Part shown: piece after piece, positions 55,848 to 64,000 of the stretch | Position numbering within the stretch: the stretch's first letter is position 1 | Layout of the letters: each line of letters opens with the position of its first letter | Assembly (NCBI RefSeq): GCF_016808095.1 | Contig: NC_068976.1 | Coordinates: 32,730,371 to 32,794,370, forward strand | Source of the DNA: Vigna angularis | Lineage: Eukaryota; Streptophyta; Magnoliopsida; Fabales; Fabaceae | Direction of reading: 5' to 3' | DNA: 64,000 bases | Program-made: the position numbers and the translations under genes | Notes under the pieces: model-generated | The model's input: only the letters and a program-made list of their open reading frames with translations | The model's database searches: none | What the model was told of the DNA's origin: nothing

Positions 55848-57220
55848 CACTGGTGGCCTATACTGCTTTGCAAAGCCATTGCCAATGGGTTTCACCCTAC
55901 CACACTCACGAGATTAGTCTGTTCCGGGCCTTGGAGCATACTGGAAGCCTCCAAGACTAAGACCTCCTGCTACTCCTCACGACAGGGATCAATCCTCTCT
56001 ACGTGAGAATGAAAGACCATTGGAGTTTCAGGATAACCCCCAAGACTGAGCTCCCTGCAATCATTCTAAACATACTTGAACCTTACCAAGAGGATTCACT
56101 TTGGAACACAACATAGGGCACTACCATGTAACCTCTCCGTGAGAATCATGGAATTACGTCCATCAACCATACTTTGAAATCACATACTTTCACTTGTGAA
56201 TTCACTCACAATAATAATCAATTATATATTACCATACACCCTCCAACACACTTCACAATACATGCAACACTTGACTTAATTCAACTCAAGACAAAGAAAT
56301 AAAGAGTAGACTAACTTAGACCTTTCGCTCAGCGCACCTTATTCGCAGTGTGAAACCAGGAGTTTCTCGCACAGCGACACGTCTCGTTGTGCGAATTAAC
56401 TCGTAGAGATACCAGACCTCAACCCCTCGCATAGCGCCCCAGGTCGCTATGTGAAAGCCCAAACAAAGACAAAAACCCTCAATCACTCGCTATGCGCTCC
56501 CTTTCGCTATTCGAATTAAATTGACAGTGATCCCAAACCATCACTAGTCACACAACGCCCAGATTCACTATGTGAATCATCACACAAAGAGCAACCCTCT
56601 CCAGTCACTCGCACAACGCACCAACTCACTGTGCGAATGACCGAACAGAGAGCACCTCGCTATGAGGACTCGCTGTGCAAAACCATTCGCTCAATGAGTC
56701 TGCATAATCTACATAACGAAATTCTGCAGAATTATGCAACTCATACACCAATTACCATTTCTAACTATTTTTCCCAACTTCTAACACCCCTAGATTGTGT
56801 TATATACCTAAATAAACTTGTCTAAGTGATTTTAAACCTTCCTACCATCAATCTAAAGTGGTTATGAACCAATTCCTACTCTAAAACCTCAAATTCCTCA
56901 ACTTAAAGACCCAAATTCAATTCTACCACTTTGCACATGTTTTGACCAAGAACCCTCCGCAAGATCAAGAACCCTAAACACCAAAGAAAGGGGTTTACCA
57001 CTTACCTGATCGTCGAACAGATGACTTGAGATTAAAACCTCTTAGAGAGAAGGCAGAGAACTCTAGAAAAGTGGTTTCTAGAGAGATCGTACGTTTTAAA
57101 ATAATGAAACTCGTTTATGACAAATTTATTTATAATAAAATCGTTTAATATTAAAATAATTGAATCTCACTATTTTTAGACTACCAACACTTCTAAAATA
57201 CCATTTTCTGGGGTTTTACA
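55848..57220 (-). mobile_element. family F LTR fragment, copy 3
   Basis: Bases 55848-56060 match 40010-40210 closely, and the CGCATAGCG-type words follow at 56325-56700. The right end is TTTTACA, read as TGTAAAACCCC on the minus strand, an LTR-type start. About 470 bp of the far end are missing. It directly abuts the truncated 5' LTR of element D at 57221. Confidence 0.75.
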
Positions 57221-59221
57221 AAAGGGATGACCAGAAATCAATCCAAAGACTCAGCAAAGATTAAGTTCAAAGTGTAAAGTAAAAATCTTGTTATTTATTT
57301 ACTATTTATTATCTAAACTATTAATGCAATATGGGGACATTAAAAATGAAACGATGAAACTAAAAAAAAATAATCAATTGAAATCTGTTTAAAAAAATAA
57401 GAAAATAAAGAAAGAAAATGCAAAGAAATAAAACCTACACTAAAGTAATAAAAAGATTAAAACTAGCTAAGCATACAAATCAAAACCGTAGCTACCCTAA
57501 CATATGAATACTATGAATTAATAATACAAGAAAAACTGGAAGTAACTTAATATGGATATTAATGAAAACAAAGAACATTTAAAGAGAAAGAAGAGTTTAT
57601 GCACATAACAGAACCCAAATTAAAGAATCAGAGTAAGGAAAATTGGTTAGAATAAAAACCTAGAATCAAATTCATGTAGAATCAATGCATAAAGTGGTTC
57701 ATCATATATTAGGAAGACATCCTGTTAAGATAAGTTCATTACAGGGTCTTAAAGTTCATTTCCAGAACTTAAAAGTTGTTAGATGTTAAGTTGTGTGTTT
57801 CTGTTAATTGGGCTTAGCCCATTCTGTATTTAGGGTTTAATCCTTATCTTACATTATAAATAAACTACCCTATGTGTATGCTAAACACATAAGGGAGATT
57901 TCTCCTAATCTTCTCCACTATATTTAACAAAAGTCAATGATTATCACTCAGTTCATCAAAATCATAATGAATCTAAATCCAATTCATGCTCCTAATCATC
58001 ATCAGATATGGAATATACTCTAAATGCAAATAAAACCTACAATATACTCTAAAACATATAAAATCATAATTAAAACCAAATAAAAAAAGCAAAAATATGA
58101 ATTACAATATTTTTCTTTCATTGGACTCATCTCCAAACTCAACAAGGCATCTCGATAAGTCATGCTCACAATGGAGTCATGTAATTCCCTAAGGAATTTC
58201 AGCTATGTGGAGTCACAAAGTCCAAATCATTTTCAATGAAGAACAAGACACACAATCACATAATCTCACAAGAATACGGAAACATTGAAGAAAAAAATTC
58301 AAAACAACATAATCATAAAGCACACAAAACAAAGAACACATCAAAGAAAAAGAACATTTTATTAATGAGAAACGAGAATTATAATAGAGAATAAAAAACG
58401 AAACATGCAATCGGAGCCACCACAGGCTGTCACCACCGTGAGTGTTCGCTCCAAAAGCTTAGAGAAACGAAAACCTACTTTATGGAAGGCGTAAACCCTA
58501 AGCTAAAAAAATGTAAAACTGTGTATCTGTAAGTGTATCTATGTGCACGCCCTTTTATAGGGTCAAAGAAGAAAGAAAAAAAAATGAAAGAGGGAAAAGG
58601 GAAAAGGGAAGATAAGTCGAGAACCTTTGACGCTTTGAGCTTCTCCCCATCGGGCGATCTCCGTTTATCAAAAGCAGTTTCTCCTCCAATTTAATGTCTT
58701 GAGATATGACCCCCTGAGGCATCAACAATGCTAAAACGCTGCGTTCCACTTAGTTGGAGTCAGCCCATGCAGCGACCTAATTCATTTAAGTGCAGGCCAA
58801 TTTTAATTGCAGCAAATTAGCAGCTCAATCTCAAACGCAGCGGCCCAGAATGTGCTTTTTCAATTAATCCCATGGTGGCGGCAGCAGCCCAAAACATGGT
58901 CCAATCTGAAATTTAAAATCCAATTAAAAAAAATAATCAGTAGTTGAAACAAAAGAAAGGTAAATTTTACAATTAAAGACACATTAAACCTAATTAAAAA
59001 AACAAAACTTTAGAAGATTTTGAAAAGAAAAAAATTATTTTCCTACTTATTTACAAAAATACTAAAAATGCACTTAAAAATCTATTTTTAACTAAAATTC
59101 TACTAATCTACAAAATTAAAGAAAAATCCTAAAACTAGCCTATTTCTAAACAATTAAGAAGAAAAACAAGCTAACCTAGACTCCTAAACACAAATAAAAG
59201 TGCAAAAATAGAGAGTTATCA
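57221..59221 (-). repeat. 5' LTR of element D, truncated
   Basis: It matches 43974-45922 plus 51676-51729. About 60 bp are missing at the left edge. It carries the 153-bp insertion at 57777-57929 and lacks about 180 bp present in the other copy. It contains the intact target site that element E hit in the sister LTR (59150-59175). Confidence 0.85.
57777..57929. mobile_element. 153-bp solo LTR (TRIM-like), element H
   Basis: The insertion starts TGTTAGATG and ends TTTAACA, with AAAGT duplicated on both sides (57772-57776 and 57930-57934). The sister LTR at about 44527 lacks it and has a single site. It contains a TATA-like TTATAAATA and 'gggcttagccca'. Confidence 0.8.
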
Positions 59222-59226
59222 ATGCT

Positions 59227-59995
59227 GAATTTATGATGTAAAAATTGTTTGACATCAATAATGGTCTGCATGTTATCTCAAGTGAGCACTATATCATCAA
59301 CATAAACCAATAGAGCAATAAGAGTCAAAAGAATGATGGGTAAACAGAGAATGATCAGCAGAACTCTGTGAGAAACCATAAGAAATTAAAGCAGATGTAA
59401 GCTTGGAATTCCATTATCGAGAAGCTTGTCTAAGGCCGTAAAGAGACTTGTGTAATTTACAAACCAAATGAGGTTTCGGAAGAAGCAATCCCGGAGGAGG
59501 TTTCATATAAACATCTTCATCTAAATCACCATGTAAAAAAGCGTTATTAACATCAAGTTGATATAAAAACCAATTGCGAGAAACAACAATGGAAATGTGA
59601 AATCTGACACTGGTGAGCTTCACAACAGGGGAAAATGTCTCAAGAATCCATGCCTTCAGTTTGTGTAAACCCTTTGGCAACAAGACGTGCCTTATGTCTC
59701 TATATGGAACCAACTGCATTCAATTTAGTCTTATAGACCCATTTGCAACCAACAACCTTCTTATTTGGTGGTAATTTGACCAATGACTAGGTGCAATTTC
59801 TCTACAAAGCTTGTATTTCCGCAAGCATGACATGCTGCCAATGATCATTCTCACAAGCTTCCTTAAAGGAAGTGAGCTCGATGGTGGTAGATAAAGACAA
59901 GCAAAAGGTAGTGTGAAAGTTAGAACAATTGGAATATGATAAATATGAATGTAATGGATAAGGAGTACTATAGGAAATGTTAGCAGAAGAAAGAG
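59227..59995 (-). pseudogene. element C pol, reverse transcriptase part
   Basis: The minus strand reads [11 protein letters not shown], then [13 protein letters not shown], then [20 protein letters not shown], then [22 protein letters not shown]-type motif follows in another frame near 59300, then QFLHHKFSI at the insertion point of element D. Stops and frame changes are frequent. Confidence 0.8.
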
Positions 59996-60000
59996 TAGGG

Positions 60001-60950
60001 TGTTGAAACTGGTATCGTGTAGTGGAAAGGTTTTAGTGAGCGTGTTACGGTCAATAACCAAGAGGGTAGGGGTGAATTGGTTCTTTTAAAAATTGTGATT
60101 TTCTTTTAGGACTTTTATTAAACATTTGGTAAACTAAAAGTGCAAAGATAGAGAAAATAACACAAAGTGTTTTATCCTGGTTCGAATCAAAAGATTCTAC
60201 GTTCAGTCATTAATTACTATAAACAGTGATTAACCTTTTCCACTAGTTCACAGATTACAATCAGATAGGAAAAATATTAAAGACAAACAACGCCTTCCTT
60301 AAACAAACAAATGAAAGAACTTTAGTTTAATCAACTTGAAGAGAACCGCTTCGACCTTAGACACACTAAGCACAAGCTTCTCCTTTTCACAAGACTTGAT
60401 TCAGACACACTAACGCTTCAGAACTTCTTCAGACTTTTTCAGTATTCTCAAATGGCTTAGATAAACTTCTAAGAGGTTTAAGAATGTGAATATATAGCCC
60501 AAGGTTCAGAAATTGAAAAGCCAACTCCCAACTACCAGTGATAATCGATTATCACAAGTGATATTCGATTATTTTCGGTCGTTATGAGGTTTTCAAAAGG
60601 TAATAATCAATTATCCTAGAGAATAATCGATTATTTGCACAACCTGGGCAATATTAAATTAAACAGTAATAATCAATTATTCTCTCAAATAATCGATTAT
60701 TTACGCGAGCAATCTCTTTCTATTTTGGCTCGTGATAATCGATTATTACACGAAATAATCGATTATCTGCGCAAGGTTTCTCTAAACTGGAAAACTTCTA
60801 ACTGCTCTTACATCAACAAAGTTATTCCTATACAATTATTTCCAGAAAAATACTTTTAATGTAAATACAACAAGAGTCTTCAATTCTTTAGCTTGTAACA
60901 TCATCAAAACTTCAGTATCTTCAAGATACCAATGCTCCTCATTAGTAACA
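60001..60950 (-). mobile_element. solo LTR G, Sirevirus-like, 950 bp
   Basis: It begins TGTTGAAACTGG and ends ATTAGTAACA, with perfect TAGGG duplications (59996-60000 and 60951-60955). The 'tttatcctggttcgaatcaa' segment and the general layout match the LTRs of elements B and E, but the sequence is well diverged. Four palindrome pairs start at 60541/60561, 60603/60623, 60668/60688 and 60735/60755, all spaced 20 bp, 44 bp upstream of a TATATAG box at 60491-60497. Confidence 0.88.
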
Positions 60951-60955
60951 TAGGG

Positions 60956-61969
60956 CAATCATAAGCAGAAAAATAAGCAGGGGGCTTCCTCTATCGAGTT
61001 GAAACTTTAGGAAGGTGATCAATAGTTTGCACAACATTATTAGAATCATCATTGAATTGCATAATTGGTTCAACAGCAGTATTATCAATATTGAGAGAAG
61101 AAACATTAGAACTAGGTATGTCAAAAACAATTAAAGAATAAAAAATATGTTGTAATGCAGTAGGACCAGTGTTGTGGTGATGAGAAATGGATCAAGAATC
61201 AAGAGCGTATGGAAAATGAGACTCGTAAAAAAACTACATTTTGAGACACATATTTCTTTTTTGTTATGAAGATTATATAAAAGATAGCCTTTAACCCCTA
61301 GTTTAAAACCAAGAAAAATGCACTTAGAGGCACATTTGTCTAACTTAGTTCTATCAGCCATGATAGTGTTAGCAAAAGTTAAACAACCAAAAACTCTAAG
61401 TGTACGAAAATCAGGAAGGCTTCCAAAAACATATTGATAAGGAGATTGGTGTTTAAGAAAAGGAGTAGGGAGCCTATTAATGAGGTGTACAACATGTTTC
61501 ATAGCATATGACCAGAAAATAGAAGGCAAATCAGACTAGAAAAGTAAGGCTCGAGCTACATTCAAAATATGTTGATTTTGCACTCAACTATCTCATTCTG
61601 TTGAGGAGATTCAATGCATGACGTTTCATGAAAAATGCCTTTGGAAGAAAGAAAATCAGTTAAGAAAAATTCATTGCCATTGTCAAACCTTATTCTTTTT
61701 AGTTTTTTATCAAATTGATTTTCAATGAAAGTGATGAATTTGGGAAGAACAGATTTGACTTCAACTTTGGATTTTAAAAGATGAACCCATGTGAACCTAC
61801 TGTAGTCATCAAAAATTGTTAAAATGTATTTAAAACCATCAATGGAAACAGTTTGTAAGGGACCCCAAATATCAGCATGCAATAGTTCAAAGAGACGAGA
61901 GCTTTTGAAGGTCCTAACATGAAAGGGTAATTTCTTATGTTTGGCAAAGTGACAAATATCACAGGGCAT
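60956..61969 (-). pseudogene. element C integrase
   Basis: The frame at 61562-61969 carries CDICHFAKHKKLPF (zinc region), then LLHADIWGP, IFDDYSRFTWVHLL, RFDNGNEF and SPQQNEIVE, the D,D,E core of a copia integrase. The C-terminal part (VVHLINRLPTPFL, YVFGSLPDFRTLRVFGCL) continues at 61131-61529. Several frame breaks are present, and solo LTR G follows. Confidence 0.85.
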
Positions 61970-62173
61970 ACAAGTTTAGTATTTATTAGTAGGATGTTGA
62001 GAAGATAACAATTGTAAAATGGAATTGGAAGTGTGTCCTAGTCTATGATGCCACATTGCATTGTTATGTACTGTATACAAGAAATTTTTGATTTGGTGAT
62101 GACAAAAGATTGTAAAACTTTGTTGTGATTCAGATTGTATGATTCTTCACAACAATGCAAGTCATCAACCTTC

Positions 62174-63193
62174 CTAACTGCTCCAATCATCATGAGGTGA
62201 GACCTCTAAAAAAAATAAACAGTGAGAATCACAAAATACTGTCATGCAATTAATAGTGGAAACAAGTTTAGGAACTAAAATGAGAGAAATGGAGAATTCA
62301 GGTACAAAAAGTACATCAACAAGTAATAAGCCACCTATATGAATAGTCCCTGAAAATAAGGCAATGACGGTAATGTGATTAGGCAGATTAATATGGATTG
62401 GTTTGATGGGGTGGAAGGTTATGAAATAAGGATTGAATTGGAAAAATATGGTCAGTGGCACCACTATCAATGATCCAATGAGGAAAAGGAGAAGATGTAC
62501 CTGAATTATGAACAAAAGCATGATTCATAGAGGATGAATGATCCTTAGTGTGTTGGAGCAAGGCCAAGATCGCTTGATACTGATCTTTAGAGAAAGTGAA
62601 TTGATCATTGATGTGATTACCATCCAAATTCAATGGCTGAGGAGAAATAGAAGAATCCACAACAACCAAGCTAGCATAAGTTTTATTTGTGAGTTTTGAC
62701 TTTTTGTAACTAGCAGGAAAACCAACAGTGATAGAGTTCCATTTCCTTCCACAAGATCTTCAATTGAGTATAATATTCAGAAATCCGAAATTGATCTTGA
62801 AGATTAGAAATCCGAAATTTATCACCAAGAGAAGCAATCCTTGATATCTTGCCAAATCTCAGAAGTCGTATCTATCAACATCACAGATTGGTTGATGGAA
62901 GGAGTCATGGAACGGGTGAGCCATGACATTACCTTTAGATTATATCTGCGCCAAGCTTCATACAAGGGATCTGTGGTGGGTGGACAAGGAAGAGTGCCAT
63001 GAATGAATCGCTTCTTCTTTTTGGTTTCAAGTGCTACTACCATGTCTCTCTTCCATTGGTGGAAATTGCTCTCTATGAGAAGAGGCAAAACAAGCACCAA
63101 TGTTGGGTTTTCTCCAGGATGCCGGTAGAGCGGATGAGCCAGATTCACCAAGTAATCCGGTGTTGGGGAAGTAATTTGGCTAATGTATGCCAT
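62174..63193 (-). pseudogene. element C gag and protease
   Basis: The start MAYISQITSP (63193) begins a copia gag (LIESNFHQWKRDM, GTLPCPP, WLTRSMTPSINQSV) that breaks near 62822. After a deletion-like gap, the protease region WIIDSGATDHI lies at about 62465-62495, and its downstream part at 62174-62400 is in another frame. The zinc knuckle is not recognisable. Confidence 0.85.
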
Positions 63194-63261
63194 GGTTGAA
63201 TATAGAGGAAGAGGAGAAAAACATTAAGCGAAAGAAAGGTAAGTTTTCAGCAATGATACCG

Positions 63262-63503
63262 TGATAGGAAAAGTAGAGGTGATTTTGGTTTCAAAATGTT
63301 CTCCCTTTTCATTATTCCAACCCACCAGTAAAGTATTGTGTGATTTGCAATTTATACAGCAAAGTAAAATACAAGGGATGATTATAGAAAGGTAAAATAA
63401 CCATCTTAACAAACTAACAATAAAACAACAAATAAAATATCTAGTGGGGCAAAGGAAATAGTGTCAACTGTGATAATAAACAGAAAAATGTTTCTTTCTC
63501 ACA
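63262..63503 (-). repeat. 5' LTR of element C
   Basis: This 242-bp copy begins TGATAGGAAAAG and ends TTTCTCACA. On its internal side the minus strand reads GGTATCATTGC, a diverged Met-tRNA primer site. Confidence 0.88.
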
Positions 63504-63659
63504 CAAACTGTGTATAAGTGTTGTCTCTCAAAAAGTGAAATATGTGTAGTGATCACAAGCCTTTTTCTTTTTCAAAATCTGGTAGATTCAACAACTCCAA
63601 AGAGGTTTCTTAACATGTTCTTGTTTTTCTTCATTCTAGGGTTCTTAGTGAGGTGTGTT

Positions 63660-64000
63660 CACTACAAAAATAAAAGATTTTACCAGGGGTTTTTTCCTGC
63701 ATTACCGGCGGTTTTAACCTCTGGTAAATTCATTTCCCGCGGTTGGCAAAACCACTGGGAAAACCACCGTCACAAAGATTTCCGGCGGTTTTGTTCGTAA
63801 CCGCCGCTATTTGCGGGGTTTTTCAAAAACCGCCGTAATTTGTGGGGGTTTTGACAAAAACCGCCGGTAATTGCTGAGGTTGTAATCAACCGTCGAGATT
63901 TACGTGGGTTATCAAAAAACCGCCGGTAATGAAAATAGTTTAATTTTTTTATTTTTCAAATGACTTGATTAATATGATTAAAATAAAATATGTTTAATAT
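63660..64000. mobile_element. CACTA transposon end, runs off the window
   Basis: The sequence starts CACTACAAAAATA, the typical CACTA terminus. It is followed by at least four subterminal units of about 40 bp built on AACCGCCGGTAAT and its complement, able to form hairpins. The transposase and the other end are outside the window. Confidence 0.75.

Larger units (their letters stand above)
43915..59221 (-). mobile_element. Athila-type Ty3/gypsy element D, gag-only, nested
   Basis: The element starts TGTTGAAAGG and ends GTTATCA, with ATGCT duplications on both sides inside the pol of element C. Its LTRs are about 2.0 kb: the 3' LTR at 43915-51729 is interrupted by element E, and the 5' LTR is at 57221-59221, truncated at its left edge by a family F fragment. 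The internal part has a decayed Athila gag (54983-55741), an ORF of unknown type (54135-54731) and a 'tctgggggtggga' tract on the minus strand at about 53575-53590. No pol is present, so it depended on another element to move. Confidence 0.8.
42811..63503 (-). mobile_element. small copia element C, split by later insertions
   Basis: Two 242-bp LTRs (42811-43052 and 63262-63503) are flanked by perfect CAAAC duplications (42806-42810 and 63504-63508). In minus order it has a primer-like GGTATCATTGC next to the 5' LTR, gag, protease, integrase, reverse transcriptase, RNase H and a 'cctccctcaaga' polypurine tract. Element D (43915-59221) and solo LTR G (60001-60950) interrupt pol; without them the element is about 4.4 kb. 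Its reading frames carry several stops and frameshifts. The short LTRs and the NFHQWKRDM-type gag place it in a copia lineage distinct from element B. Confidence 0.9.

Overview
The window looks like a plant nuclear chromosome segment, most likely from a legume. It has spliced protein genes with GT-AG introns, large AT-rich spacers, and many plant LTR retrotransposons (Ty1/copia of Sirevirus type, Ty3/gypsy including an Athila-type gag), CACTA and hAT DNA transposons and foldback MITEs. The legume assignment, perhaps tribe Phaseoleae, rests on remembered LTR and MITE styles and is inference. I see no rRNA, tRNA or CRISPR locus.

Only two ordinary host genes are well supported. One is an eight-exon minus-strand gene (10505-13909) for a 480-residue WD40/beta-propeller-like protein. 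The other is a two-exon plus-strand gene (36759-38180) for a 316-residue C2-domain protein. A decayed small zf-GRF protein gene lies at 34582-35123.

Layout. 1-8300: two decayed minus-strand Ty3/gypsy elements; the second keeps an open gag. 8300-14650: spacer and the WD40-like gene. 14648-17010: a 2.36-kb solo LTR (family F). 17349-26327: a nearly intact Sirevirus-like copia element (element B) with 1036-bp LTRs differing at about eight positions and a perfect AAATA target-site duplication (TSD). 26.3-31 kb: AT-rich spacer with two MITEs, a copia gag scrap and a hAT scrap. 31062-34211: a CACTA element carrying a nested solo LTR. 34.2-39.5 kb: the GRF remnant and the C2 gene. 39542-41918: a second family-F LTR with perfect GTCTA TSDs. 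42811-63503: a nest of retrotransposons. 63660-64000: the end of a second CACTA element running off the window.

The nest can be resolved from TSDs. A small copia (element C, 242-bp LTRs, TSD CAAAC) was split in its reverse transcriptase by an Athila-type element (element D, 43915-59221, TSD ATGCT). Element D's 3' LTR was then hit by a Sirevirus-like copia (element E, 45923-51670). Its 5' LTR carries a 153-bp solo LTR (element H) and abuts a family-F fragment. Element C was also hit by a 950-bp solo LTR (element G, TSD TAGGG).

The most interesting signal is an ordered array of the 12-bp palindrome ATAATCGATTAT. In elements B, E and G the palindromes occur as pairs whose starts are 20 bp apart (21 in two cases), and the pairs recur every 62-68 bp. 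In each LTR where the region survives, the array sits 43-44 bp upstream of a TATA box. Elements B and E carry a second such array plus a TATA box inside the element, directly upstream of an accessory ORF in the env-like slot (intact in B, 393 residues). This suggests the accessory gene has its own promoter built on the same logic as the LTR promoter. A self-encoded regulator acting on its own element is a testable but unproven idea.
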